The notes under the pieces are model-generated. The model worked only from the letters and a program-made list of their open reading frames with translations. It had not been told where the DNA came from and made no database searches. Below are positions 15,907 through 23,190 of a stretch of DNA of 26,305 nucleotides, one piece after another. The first letter of the stretch is position 1, and each line of letters begins with the position of its first letter. The position numbers and the translations under genes are program-made. Source of the stretch: Pseudomonadota bacterium (GTDB lineage Bacteria > Pseudomonadota > Gammaproteobacteria > Burkholderiales > Gallionellaceae); contig JAJZSA010000029.1 in the NCBI GenBank assembly GCA_021822115.1, positions 1 through 26,305 of the forward strand, written 5' to 3'.

Positions 15907-16530
15907 TCACACTCCGAAGGGTGCGCCATCGCCGCGGCCGGCGCGCACCAGTTGCGGCTCATCGCCGGACAAGTCGATCACCGTGGTCGGCTCCAGCCCC
16001 ACGCTACCGCCCTCGATCACCAGATCCACGCTGCGCTCCAGTTGTTCGCGGATCTCTTCCACGTCGGTCAGCGGATACGGCATGTCCGGCAGGATCAGCG
16101 TGGTGCTCAGCAACGGTTCGCCCAGCTCTTCCAGCAAGGCCAGCGCCACCGGATGATCGGGGATGCGCACGCCCACGGTGCTGCGCTTGGGATGCTGCAA
16201 ACGGCGCGGCACTTCCTTGGTGGCTTGCAGGATGAAGGTATAGGCGCCCGGTGTGTTGTTCTTCAGCAGGCGGAACTGCACGTTGTCCACCCGCGCATAG
16301 GTGGAAAGTTCGGACAGGTCGCGACACACCAGCGTCATGTGATGTTGCTCGTCCAGGCCGCGGATCTGGCGGATGCGCGTGACCGCATCCTTGTCGTCCA
16401 GATGGCAGCCCAGCGCATAGCCGGAATCCGTGGGGTAGACGATCACCGCCCCGTCGCGCAGCATGGCCACGGCCTGGCGTACCAGGCGCGCATTGGGGTT
16501 GTCGGGATGGATGCTGAATAACTGGGCCAT
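15907..16530 (-). CDS. yciO: YciO-type Sua5/YrdC family protein
   Basis: The protein (207 residues) is a single YrdC/Sua5 domain, the fold that makes threonylcarbamoyl-adenylate for tRNA t6A. The N-terminal VIVYPTDSGYALGC and the HHMTLVCRDLSELSTYA block match the YciO branch better than the canonical TsaC branch, so full t6A activity is uncertain. The RSTVGVRIPDHPVA and LLSTTLILP motifs are present. ATG 16530 is chosen because it matches the family start and overlaps the upstream PHP stop by one base (TGATG); the longer frame from 16584 runs into that gene. In E. coli yciO also lies beside the PHP gene yciV (rnm). Confidence 0.88.
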   Translation of the reverse strand: MAQLFSIHPDNPNARLVRQAVAMLRDGAVIVYPTDSGYALGCHLDDKDAVTRIRQIRGLDEQHHMTLVCRDLSELSTYARVDNVQFRLLKNNTPGAYTFILQATKEVPRRLQHPKRSTVGVRIPDHPVALALLEELGEPLLSTTLILPDMPYPLTDVEEIREQLERSVDLVIEGGSVGLEPTTVIDLSGDEPQLVRAGRGDGAPFGV

Positions 16531-17402
16531 CAGGCAGCTTTCTGTTGTAGTCCGGTCTGCCATAGTTCCCACACCGGGTGGCAACCTTCGGGCAGGTCCG
16601 GCAGGCGACCGAGGTCGCGGTAACTCTCATGCGGGCCATGGAAATCCGAACCGCACGACGCCAGCAGACCGAACTCTGCGGCATAGCGGGCGAACTCGGC
16701 ATATTGCGGAGGCGTATGGCTGCCGGTCACCACTTCCAGCGCCTGCCCGCCCAGTTCGACGAACTCGGTCAGCAATTCGCGCATGGTGGTCTTGCCCATG
16801 CTGTTCTTGCCCACCATGTAACGCCCCGGATGCGCCAGCACGGCGATGCCGCCGCTGCCGCGTATCCAGGCGATGGCATCGGCCAGATCGGCCCACTGGT
16901 GTGGCACATAGCCCGGCTTGCCGGTAGCCAGGTAGCGATTGAACACGCTCTTCACATCCTTGCACTTGCCCGACTCGACCAGATAACGCGCGAAATGCGT
17001 ACGGCCGATCATGTTGGGATTGCTGGCGAAGCGGTAGGCACCTTCCAGCGTGCCGCCGAGGCCGACCTTGGCCAGCTCGTCCGCCATCTTCTGCGCGCGC
17101 AGACGGCGACCGCCGCGCACCTGCTCCAGCCCGGCGATCAGTGCCGGATGGCCTGGGTCGATACCCAGACCGACGATGTGCAGCGTATGTTTGCGCCAGG
17201 AGACCGAGATCTCCACCCCGTTGATGAAAGCGATGCCGGCTTGGTCTGCCGCAGCACGTGCGGCAGCAAGACCATCCGTCTCATCGTGGTCGGTCAAAGC
17301 CAGCAGCGTCACCCCGCGCTCGGCAGCCCGCGCGACCAGCTCCTCCGGCGGCAGCGTGCCGTCGGAAGCGTTGGAATGACAGTGGAGGTCGATGTTGAGC
17401 AT
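16530..17402 (-). CDS. rnm: PHP-domain phosphoesterase (RNase AM / YciV type)
   Basis: This 290-residue metal-dependent phosphoesterase belongs to the YciV/TrpH family, whose members act as 3',5'-nucleoside bisphosphate phosphatases and as the 5'-to-3' RNase AM that trims rRNA 5' ends in E. coli. PHP metal motifs are all seen: DLHCHSNASDG (5-15), LTDHDE (36-41), the glutamate in NGVEISV, AHPGR (about 190-194) and CGSDFHGPHE (about 248-257). It lies six bases after rnfH and overlaps yciO by one base, the same neighbour as in E. coli. Which of the two activities dominates here is unknown. Confidence 0.88.
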   Translation of the reverse strand: MLNIDLHCHSNASDGTLPPEELVARAAERGVTLLALTDHDETDGLAAARAAADQAGIAFINGVEISVSWRKHTLHIVGLGIDPGHPALIAGLEQVRGGRRLRAQKMADELAKVGLGGTLEGAYRFASNPNMIGRTHFARYLVESGKCKDVKSVFNRYLATGKPGYVPHQWADLADAIAWIRGSGGIAVLAHPGRYMVGKNSMGKTTMRELLTEFVELGGQALEVVTGSHTPPQYAEFARYAAEFGLLASCGSDFHGPHESYRDLGRLPDLPEGCHPVWELWQTGLQQKAA

Positions 17403-17408
17403 GAAAGG

Positions 17409-17723
17409 TCAGGCGTCCCCGCCGCCCTTCTTCATTACCTTCCCCTCTTCGGCGCGCTTCTTGCGCACCTCCTTGGGGTCGGCGATCAAGGGGCGATAGA
17501 TCTCGATGCGATCCTTATCGCGCATCACCACGTCGGCCTTGCTCAGCTTGCCGAAGATGCCGTATTTGGCCTTGGCCGCATCGATCTCGGGATGCTTATC
17601 CAGGATGCCGGACAAGCGCACCGCATCCCCCAGCGTGGTGCCGGCCGGGACCTCGCACTTCAGCAGCGTCTGCTGCTGCGGCAAGGCATAGACCAGCTCG
17701 ATATTGATGTTTTCAGTACTCAT
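17409..17723 (-). CDS. rnfH: RnfH family protein (RatB)
   Basis: This small beta-grasp, ubiquitin-like protein of 104 residues belongs to the UPF0125/RnfH family. The pattern IELVYALPQQQTLLKCEVPAG at the N-terminus (split across residues 8-28) and the DRIEIYRPLIADPKEVRKKRAE end are typical. It was proposed as the partner (RatB) of the RatA toxin in the E. coli ratA-ratB unit, although the antitoxin role is not established. Its ATG overlaps the ratA stop as ATGA, so the two are co-translated. The lysine-rich tail is a little longer than usual. Confidence 0.92.
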   Translation of the reverse strand: MSTENINIELVYALPQQQTLLKCEVPAGTTLGDAVRLSGILDKHPEIDAAKAKYGIFGKLSKADVVMRDKDRIEIYRPLIADPKEVRKKRAEEGKVMKKGGGDA

Positions 17724-18157
17724 GGTGTGGCGTAGATCTTCTCTGCACGGTGGATGAAAGCATCCACGAAACTGTTGGCGATGTAATGGAACACCGGCCC
17801 CACCAGCTTCTCCAGCAACTTGCTGGAGAATTCATAATGTAGACGGAATTCTATTTTACAGGCTTCCTCGTTCAACGGGATGAAGCGCCAGCTGCCATCC
17901 AACTGCTGGAACGGACCGGATTTCAGCTTCATCTCGATCAGCAACGGCGGCTCGCGGTGGTTCTCGGTGGAGAACTGCTGCTTCAGGTGGTGATAGTCGA
18001 TATGCACCGTGGCATGCATGGTCGTGTCTTCCATCTTGTCCACGGTCGCACCGCCGCACCACGGCAAGAACTGCGGATATTCCTCCACCCGGTCCACCAG
18101 GTTGAACATCTGCTCCGCCGTGTGTGCCACCAGCACCGTCTTCTCCACCAACGCCAT
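17720..18157 (-). CDS. ratA: RatA family ribosome-association toxin / START-domain protein
   Basis: The protein has 145 residues and one START-like (polyketide cyclase/COQ10) domain. In E. coli, RatA binds the 50S subunit and blocks 70S formation; relatives such as COQ10 bind quinones, so a lipid role is the alternative. The hallmark [12 protein letters not shown] (about 23-34), [12 protein letters not shown] (81-92) and the C-terminal helix [16 protein letters not shown] are visible. It starts 63 bases from the divergent smpB, the same arrangement as in E. coli, and is the first gene of the nine-gene leftward operon. Confidence 0.92.
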   Translation of the reverse strand: MALVEKTVLVAHTAEQMFNLVDRVEEYPQFLPWCGGATVDKMEDTTMHATVHIDYHHLKQQFSTENHREPPLLIEMKLKSGPFQQLDGSWRFIPLNEEACKIEFRLHYEFSSKLLEKLVGPVFHYIANSFVDAFIHRAEKIYATP

Positions 18158-18186
18158 GCTTCATCAAGCCCGTCACGAAAGGCTGC

Positions 18187-18192
18187 TAGAAT
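18187..18192 (+). promoter_or_regulatory. Candidate -10 box for smpB
   Basis: TAGAAT lies 28 bases before the smpB ATG in the 63-base gap with ratA. No good -35 hexamer is found 16-18 bases upstream, so the assignment is weak. No clear ribosome-binding site precedes the ATG either. Confidence 0.4.
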
Positions 18193-18220
18193 ATCGCAAC
18201 GCCAAGCAAAACTCACCCCA

Positions 18221-18670
18221 ATGAGCATCATCCAGAACAAGAAAGCCTTTCACGACTTCTTCATCGAAGACAAACATGAAGCCGGTCTCATGCTGGAAGG
18301 CTGGGAAGTCAAAGCCATCCGCGCCGGTCGCGTGCAGCTTAAGGAAGCCTACGTGCTCGCCAAGGACGGCGCCCTGTGGCTGTTCGGCTCGCACATCAGC
18401 CCCCTGCAGAACGCCTCCACCCACATCCACCCCGACCCCGTGCGTACGCGCAAGCTGCTGCTGCACAAGCACGAGATCGACAAACTCATCGGCAAAGTAC
18501 AACGCGCCGGCTACACCCTGATGCCGCTGGACATGCACTACAAAGGCGGCCGCATCAAGCTGGAGATCGGCCTCGCCAAGGGCAAGAAGGAACACGACAA
18601 ACGCGCCACTGAGCGCGAGAAGGATGCCAAGCGCGAAGTAGCGGCCGCGCTGAAGAAGGAACGGCGCTAG
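18221..18670 (+). CDS. smpB: SsrA-binding protein SmpB
   Basis: SmpB binds tmRNA and brings it to stalled ribosomes for trans-translation. The 149-residue length is usual. Family blocks are intact: [17 protein letters not shown] (5-21), [20 protein letters not shown] (25-44), [19 protein letters not shown] and the basic tail [19 protein letters not shown]. The frame is open further upstream to 17957, but that part lies over ratA and does not look like SmpB. No ssrA (tmRNA) gene follows, unlike E. coli; cassette-like DNA begins within 180 bases of the stop. Confidence 0.97.
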   Translation: MSIIQNKKAFHDFFIEDKHEAGLMLEGWEVKAIRAGRVQLKEAYVLAKDGALWLFGSHISPLQNASTHIHPDPVRTRKLLLHKHEIDKLIGKVQRAGYTLMPLDMHYKGGRIKLEIGLAKGKKEHDKRATEREKDAKREVAAALKKERR

Positions 18671-18843
18671 TTCATCTGGCGCCGCTGGCGGCCATGGCCA
18701 CTAGTCTGCACATGCCGCCTTTCGCCAAGACAACGGCCATGTTACGTTGCGGTCATGATGCGTAATCAAAAGGATAGGCAAATATGAGACAGCTTGTACG
18801 TCACACGCAGCCAGCTTATATGGCGTTTTGCCATCTACTTTAA

Positions 18844-18850
18844 GTTAGGC
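18844..18850 (+). other. GTTAGGC recombination core at the cluster start
   Basis: GTTAGGC is an exact GTTRRRY core, the most common form at integron attachment points, and a GTG start follows 16 bases later. The sequence before it (from 18671) does not show a clear complete attC, so it may be an attI-like or decayed site. Confidence 0.4.
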
Positions 18851-18865
18851 GTCTGGAGACTAGCG

Positions 18866-19534
18866 GTGGACGTGCGGTACTTTCTAAATCGAAGGGTGAG
18901 CTTCATTCGCCAGTTCTACGAGATGGCTTCTGCGCCTTTTATTGAGCGTAAGCGCCAGATTGAGGCGGAAGAAGAACCGTTTGTACCGCTGTATAGCGAA
19001 GACCCTGAGCCAGCCTTCCTTGAAGAATGGCTGGATGCTGACGAGTCTCTTCAAGTTGTTGGGCGCACGTGTATTTCAATGCTTGCCGCCGTCTTCCATC
19101 TCTACTTCAAGACGTGTGAGCGCCAAATCGGAATCCCCGTTGATGCCTCGCTCAAGGGAGATTTTAAGAACGGATGGTTCAACGGCTACAAGGCTTACTT
19201 CGCGCTTCATTTCCGCATCCGCTTCGAAGACAGTCCGGTTCGGTTGGAAGTACTAGAAGAAATCGTCCTCGTGCGAAATCGGGCTCAGCATCCTGAGTCG
19301 ATCACGCTGGACAGTTCGCATTACTTGGACAGCGATCTGAAGAAATTGCCCCACCCGTTCTTCATCGACGAAAACGCCGCATCCCTATTCTCTGAAACTG
19401 AAGAAGGTGAGCGCGTGTGTCTCTTGGAACCGCCCATCCGCATTACCTCGGAAAAGTTATTTGCCGCACTGTCCGAAGTAGAGCGCTTTGCCGAGTGGCT
19501 AGAAACCGTGGAGGTTGAACAGCATGCGGTGTAG
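18866..19534 (+). CDS. Hypothetical protein with a HEPN-like RNxxxH motif
   Basis: I do not recognise the full protein (222 residues). Its middle contains LEVLEEIVLVRNRAQHPESI; the RNRAQH string (137-142) fits the R-x4-H motif of HEPN ribonucleases, set at the end of a helix as usual in that fold. A helical N-terminal half and an acidic C-terminal half are seen, with one hydrophobic helix (about 70-82). GTG 18866 is chosen over the TTG at 18794 because it comes after the GTTAGGC core and has GGAG nine bases upstream; nearby GTG and ATG codons are alternatives. The HEPN assignment is tentative; the motif alone is short. Confidence 0.6.
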   Translation: MDVRYFLNRRVSFIRQFYEMASAPFIERKRQIEAEEEPFVPLYSEDPEPAFLEEWLDADESLQVVGRTCISMLAAVFHLYFKTCERQIGIPVDASLKGDFKNGWFNGYKAYFALHFRIRFEDSPVRLEVLEEIVLVRNRAQHPESITLDSSHYLDSDLKKLPHPFFIDENAASLFSETEEGERVCLLEPPIRITSEKLFAALSEVERFAEWLETVEVEQHAV

Positions 19535-19542
19535 CCACAGAC

Positions 19543-19609
19543 GCCCAACCCTGCGGTCAACTGGACCTGCGCAAAATGCCGCACAGGCCGGTTACTTTGA
19601 ACGTTTGAC
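19543..19609 (+). repeat. attC-like site after the first cassette gene
   Basis: The 67-base stretch begins with GCCCAAC, a perfect RYYYAAC box, and ends with GTTTGAC, one base off GTTRRRY. Between them CTGG-A-CCTG-CG pairs with CG-CA-CAGG-CCGG, with unpaired A and CA bulges and a short loop, as in folded attC strands. It starts nine bases after a stop codon and ends 17 bases before the next start. Confidence 0.55.
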
Positions 19610-19626
19610 ATCAGAAAGGCCGCACC

Positions 19627-20058
19627 GTGGATAGTCTGCACAATCCGTTCATGCTCGCCGCAGCTCTCTTCAGCTTAGCTGCTGCTGCCCTTCACTTCGT
19701 ATGCATCCCGTGGGGAGCGAACGGCTTTCGCATTCTCGGTGCGGGAACCGCCATCGTTCGCATGGCGCAGGCGGGACATTGGTTGCCACCGCTCTTCGCT
19801 TTTGTCATCGGTTCCGTCCTTACCGTGTGGGCGCTTTATGCTCTATCTGCCGCCGGGTTCATTCAGCCGCTACCTTTCGTGCGGCTCGCCCTGGCCACCA
19901 TTACCGCCATCTACCTGGCCCGCGCGTTGGCCTTTCCGCTGCTTAAGCCAGTGTTCCCCGGTAATTCGCCGACCTTCTGGCTTATCTCCTCTGGTGTGTC
20001 CTTTGTCGTCGGTCTTACGCATCTGCTCGGCCTCATTCAAGTCTGGGAGCGTATCTGA
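19627..20058 (+). CDS. Small four-helix membrane protein, unknown function
   Basis: The protein has 143 residues and four predicted membrane helices (about 8-28, 54-77, 83-105 and 117-137). Short, positively charged loops carry the sequence between them. I do not recognise a named family; small four-helix proteins of this kind are frequent cargo of integron cassettes. GTG 19627 is the first start after the attC-like site; AAAGG is about nine bases before it. A few polar residues inside the helices (histidines near 23 and 128) could bind a ligand or metal, but nothing specific can be assigned. Confidence 0.65.
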   Translation: MDSLHNPFMLAAALFSLAAAALHFVCIPWGANGFRILGAGTAIVRMAQAGHWLPPLFAFVIGSVLTVWALYALSAAGFIQPLPFVRLALATITAIYLARALAFPLLKPVFPGNSPTFWLISSGVSFVVGLTHLLGLIQVWERI

Positions 20059-20059
20059 T

Positions 20060-20073
20060 GTCCAACGTTATGC
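20060..20073 (+). repeat. Joined RYYYAAC and GTT cores, attC remnant
   Basis: GTCCAACGTTATGC starts one base after a stop codon. GTCCAAC fits the left box, and GTTATGC resembles the right core with one mismatch; they are directly joined without the usual hairpin arm, as if the middle of an attC had been lost. The next coding start comes 12 to 18 bases later. Confidence 0.35.
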
Positions 20074-20091
20074 ATTGAGAGCCACGTGCTA

Positions 20092-20553
20092 ATGGAATAC
20101 GAGCACCTCCAAAGTCTGGAAGAATTTTTAAAGAACGTGGAGGTCGCACTTCTGAAGGAAGAGGCGCGAACGTTAGTCAAGTATTCGCCAAATAACATCA
20201 CACCGTGGAGTGCGGCTCAGATTGATGCTGAGAATCAAAGCTTGCTCAATTCAGTATCGGGTGCTACCAACGTCTATGCGATTTTTACCGCTCCCAAAGG
20301 AACCGATGCGTTCACTCTCCGATACATCGGAAAAACAACAAGAAAGCTTGCCCGCCAGAGAATTCGGAATCACCTCATAACGAAAAACGAGAAGACCGGT
20401 GCAAAGCTCTGGAAAATAATTTCACATGTTCAGGCGGGTGGAGCGGTAAAGCTATCGTGGGTTACTGTCGAACCGGAGTCTCTACGAAACTACATTGAAG
20501 AAGAACTGATCAATCGGCACAAGGAAGCGGATTGGAACCGTGAAAATGCATAA
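20092..20553 (+). CDS. GIY-YIG family nuclease-like protein
   Basis: The 153-residue protein has a GIY-YIG domain: VYAIF (61-65) stands for the GIY strand, RYIGKT (77-82) for YIG, then conserved R90, H94 and a glutamate cluster IEEEL (135-139) that supplies the metal-binding acid. The GIY tripeptide is degenerate (VYA), as in many small stand-alone members. The N-terminal 55 residues are helical and not assigned. ATG 20092 is used; GTG 20086 is closer to the GAGAG ribosome-binding sequence and equally possible. It has lower GC than msrA. Nuclease activity, and a role in defence or mobility, are inference. Confidence 0.75.
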   Translation: MEYEHLQSLEEFLKNVEVALLKEEARTLVKYSPNNITPWSAAQIDAENQSLLNSVSGATNVYAIFTAPKGTDAFTLRYIGKTTRKLARQRIRNHLITKNEKTGAKLWKIISHVQAGGAVKLSWVTVEPESLRNYIEEELINRHKEADWNRENA

Positions 20554-20586
20554 CACTACACTCCAGGGGACGCTACGACGTTAATC
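20549..20586 (+). repeat. Partial attC-like sequence before msrA
   Basis: GCATAAC at the stop codon is followed by CTCCAGGGGACGC, a common left-arm style in cassette sites, and then directly by GACGTTAATC. The complementary right arm is missing. The end of this remnant, GTTAATC, lies four bases before the msrA signal-peptide start. Confidence 0.35.
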
Positions 20587-20589
20587 CCC

Positions 20590-21171
20590 ATGCGAACTCT
20601 CTTTCTCCTGCTAAGCTTGTTCACCCTCCCCGCCTTCGCTCAACCGAAAGGAGCCGCCATGCCTGACACCACGACACAGACCGCTTATCTCGCCGGAGGT
20701 TGTTTCTGGGGGATGGAGGAACTGGTGCGCCAGATCCCCGGCGTGCTGGAGACCGAGGTCGGCTATACCGGTGGCGAGGTGCCGCAGGCGACCTACGACA
20801 TCGTGAAGCGCGGCAACAGCGGCCATGCGGAGTCGCTGAAGATCGTGTTCGATCCGGCCAAGCTGACTTATCGCCATCTGCTGTTCGAGTTCTTCCGCAT
20901 GCATAACCCGACCACGCGCAACCAGCAGGGCAACGACATCGGCTCGCAATACCGTTCCGCCATCTTCTATGTGAGCGAGGAGCAGAAAGCCACGGCGGAG
21001 GAAGTGATCCGCACTGTGGATGCTGCGGGTGATTGGGGCGCCAAGGTGGTGACCGAGGTAGTGCCGTTCAAGGAATTCTGGCGCGCCGAGGATTATCATC
21101 AGAATTATCTGGTCAAGCATCCGCACGGCTACACCTGCCACTTCAACCGCCGTTTCCGCCTGGGGGAATGA
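20590..21171 (+). CDS. msrA: Peptide-methionine (S)-S-oxide reductase MsrA
   Basis: MsrA repairs oxidised methionine using thioredoxin-type reductants. The catalytic cysteine is in GCFWGMEE (37-44); [31 protein letters not shown] and the recycling cysteine in [11 protein letters not shown] are present. From ATG 20590 (193 residues) a clear signal peptide is read: basic residue 2, hydrophobic 3-14, and AFA cleavage at 15-17, implying export. A second ATG at 20659 has a much better ribosome-binding site (AAAGGAG, six bases before) and would give a 170-residue cytosolic form. The upstream end coincides with the cassette junction, so the original promoter may be lost. Confidence 0.93.
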   Translation: MRTLFLLLSLFTLPAFAQPKGAAMPDTTTQTAYLAGGCFWGMEELVRQIPGVLETEVGYTGGEVPQATYDIVKRGNSGHAESLKIVFDPAKLTYRHLLFEFFRMHNPTTRNQQGNDIGSQYRSAIFYVSEEQKATAEEVIRTVDAAGDWGAKVVTEVVPFKEFWRAEDYHQNYLVKHPHGYTCHFNRRFRLGE

Positions 21172-21173
21172 AC

Positions 21174-21638
21174 ATGAAGTTACGTCTATTGGATGGCGCA
21201 GCGCTGACCTTGTGGGTGGGCAGCTTGTGGAGCATCGGCTATGTCGCGGTGCCGGTGTTGTTCCGAGCACAGCCGGATCGGCAACTGGCGGGCATGCTGG
21301 CGGGCGAGATGTTCAGCCTGCTGGGCTGGATCGCGCTGGTGTGCGGCGCGTACCTGTTGCTGCGCAGCGCAGCCCGTTTCGGCAAGCTGACCTTGCGCGA
21401 ACCGGCCTTCCTCAATCTGGCCTTGATGCTGCTGCTGTCGCTGGCGATCCAGTTCGGCATCCAGCCGCTGATGAACGGCCTGAAGTCACAAGCCTTGCCG
21501 CTGGAGGTGATGCACAGCCCGTATGCCGATACTTTCGCCATGTGGCATGGCATCTCCAGCATCCTGTACCTAATCGAGAGCTTGCTGGGGCTGGCGGCGA
21601 TCTATTTCCACACGCGCCCCACCCTGCCCCAATCCTGA
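21174..21638 (+). CDS. DUF4149-type four-helix membrane protein
   Basis: This 154-residue membrane protein has helices at about 8-28, 43-63, 78-98 and 122-145. The N-terminal LTLWVGSLWSIGYVAVPVLF and the later MWHGISSILYLIESLLGL are typical of the DUF4149 family, whose function is unknown. ATG 21174 has GGGGGA seven bases upstream; an ATG at 21168 overlaps the msrA stop but has no spacing for that site. It is cotranscribed with msrA and ends four bases from the convergent emrB stop. Confidence 0.8.
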   Translation: MKLRLLDGAALTLWVGSLWSIGYVAVPVLFRAQPDRQLAGMLAGEMFSLLGWIALVCGAYLLLRSAARFGKLTLREPAFLNLALMLLLSLAIQFGIQPLMNGLKSQALPLEVMHSPYADTFAMWHGISSILYLIESLLGLAAIYFHTRPTLPQS

Positions 21639-21642
21639 CACG

Positions 21643-23187
21643 TCACTCCATCGCTTCGTGCACTTCCACCGGAGAGGGGGCTTTCTCCGGTTTGCGCAGC
21701 AGGAAGATGAGCGGTACTGCACACAACGTGACCCACAGCATCAAGCGGAAATCCTGCAGATAGGCCAGCGTCAGCGCCTGGCGCGTGACTTCACTGTTGA
21801 GCGCACTCAGCCCGGCGCTGCTACCGAGGTCATAGGCGCCGCTCTCCACCGCCATGCGCAGCGGCTGGCTGAATTCGCTGATGTAATCGGCGAAGGCGGC
21901 GTGGTTGGCTTGCGTGTTGCGCGCCAGTTCGCTGATGACGATGGAGATGCCGATGCTGCTGCCGATGTTGCGCATCAGGCTGAACAACGCGGTGCCTTCG
22001 TCGCGGTAGCGTTTGGGTAGCGTGGCGAAGGTGATGGTGGACAGCGGCACGAAGATCAATCCCAGTCCCAGCCCTTGCAGCAGACCGTTGCGCACGATCA
22101 TCCAGCCGGTGATGTCGGTGTTGAAATACATCATCTCCCACAGCGAGAGGATGGTCAGTGCCAATCCGACCAGGATGAAATGGCGCGGGTCGCCTTTGCT
22201 GGCGAGTTTGCCGACCACCATCATGCCGACCATGGTGCCCAGCCCACGCGGCGCCAGCAGGAAGCCGATATCGACGATGGGATAGCCCATCAAGCCCTGC
22301 ATGAACGGCGGCAACAGCGCCATGGTGGAGAGCAGGATGATGCCGATGACGAAGATGGCGAGCAGGCCGAGCGAGAAATTGCGGTCGCGGAATATCTCCG
22401 GTTCCAGGAACGGTCGCCGGTCGGTGAAGATGTGGGCGATGAACAGGTAAGCCCCCAAGCCGGCCAGTGCGGCCTCGATCAACACTTCGGAACTGTTGAA
22501 CCAGTCCTGCGATTCGCCACGGTCGAGCATCATCTGCAAGGCGCCGATGGCGAGCGACAGGAAGGCAAAACCCAGCAGGTCGAAACGGCGGCCATGGTCG
22601 ATCTCAGTCTCACCCAGATAGCGCTTGAGGCCGTACCAGGCCAGCAGACCGAACGGCAGGTTGATGTAGAACACCCAGCGCCAGCTGTAGCTCTCAGTGA
22701 GCAAGCCGCCCAGCACCGGCCCGAGGATGGGGCCGATCATCACGCCGATGCCCCACATGGCCATGGCCGAGCCGTGCTTCTCCTTGGGGAAACTGTCCAG
22801 CAGCACCGATTGCGACAAGGGCACCAGCGCCGCGCCGAAGATGCCTTGCAGCATGCGGAACAGCACCAGCTGGAACAGGTCCTGCGCCGCCCCGCACAGC
22901 ATGGAGGTGATGGTGAAACCGGCCACCGACCACAGGAAGATGCGCTTGCGTCCGAAGCGCGCGGTGAAGAAGCCGGTGAGCGGCATGAAGATGGCCGCCA
23001 TCACGATGTACGAGGTGAGCACCCAGGAAATCTGATCCTGCGTGGCGCTCATCGAACCTTGCATGTGCGGCAGCGCGACGTTGGCGATGGTGGTGTCCAG
23101 CGCCTGCATGATGGTGGCCAGCATTACCGACAAGGTGATGAAGCCGAGATGGCTGACCTTACCTGCCGCGGGTGCGGAATGGCTCAT
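21643..23187 (-). CDS. emrB: DHA2 family MFS multidrug exporter, EmrB-like
   Basis: This inner-membrane drug/proton antiporter has 514 residues and 14 helices. The DHA2 signatures are the first-helix LDTTIANVALPHMQG (about 30-44), motif A GFFTARFGRKRIFL (about 72-85), and motif C GPILGPVLGGLL (about 152-163). It works with an EmrA adaptor and an outer-membrane TolC-type channel to expel toxic compounds; substrates cannot be predicted. It starts three bases after emrA. No outer-membrane channel gene is in the window. It has no separate terminator before the convergent DUF4149 gene. Confidence 0.93.
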   Translation of the reverse strand: MSHSAPAAGKVSHLGFITLSVMLATIMQALDTTIANVALPHMQGSMSATQDQISWVLTSYIVMAAIFMPLTGFFTARFGRKRIFLWSVAGFTITSMLCGAAQDLFQLVLFRMLQGIFGAALVPLSQSVLLDSFPKEKHGSAMAMWGIGVMIGPILGPVLGGLLTESYSWRWVFYINLPFGLLAWYGLKRYLGETEIDHGRRFDLLGFAFLSLAIGALQMMLDRGESQDWFNSSEVLIEAALAGLGAYLFIAHIFTDRRPFLEPEIFRDRNFSLGLLAIFVIGIILLSTMALLPPFMQGLMGYPIVDIGFLLAPRGLGTMVGMMVVGKLASKGDPRHFILVGLALTILSLWEMMYFNTDITGWMIVRNGLLQGLGLGLIFVPLSTITFATLPKRYRDEGTALFSLMRNIGSSIGISIVISELARNTQANHAAFADYISEFSQPLRMAVESGAYDLGSSAGLSALNSEVTRQALTLAYLQDFRLMLWVTLCAVPLIFLLRKPEKAPSPVEVHEAME

Positions 23188-23190
23188 CGC

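Larger units (their letters stand above)
18844..20586 (+). mobile_element. Probable integron cassette cluster without integrase (CALIN-like)
   Basis: Three same-strand short genes lie between smpB and msrA. GTT-type cores are found at 18844 (GTTAGGC), 19603 (GTTTGAC), 20067 (GTTATGC) and 20580 (GTTAATC), and a coding start follows each core by about 4 to 19 bases. The first gap has an attC-like hairpin, and the others have shortened versions. Hand counts of single 60-base lines give 45-55% GC here against 67% in msrA. No intI gene is in the window. Not all cores match the GTTRRRY consensus, so the call is a supported hypothesis. Confidence 0.5.

Noticed and set aside
16578..17735. A 385-codon plus-strand frame
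   Set aside because: It is antisense to the PHP and rnfH genes, which have clear motifs.
18671..18843. tmRNA gene (ssrA) after smpB
   Set aside because: The expected alanine-tRNA-like ends and a tag reading frame are not seen, and the gap is shorter than a usual ssrA.
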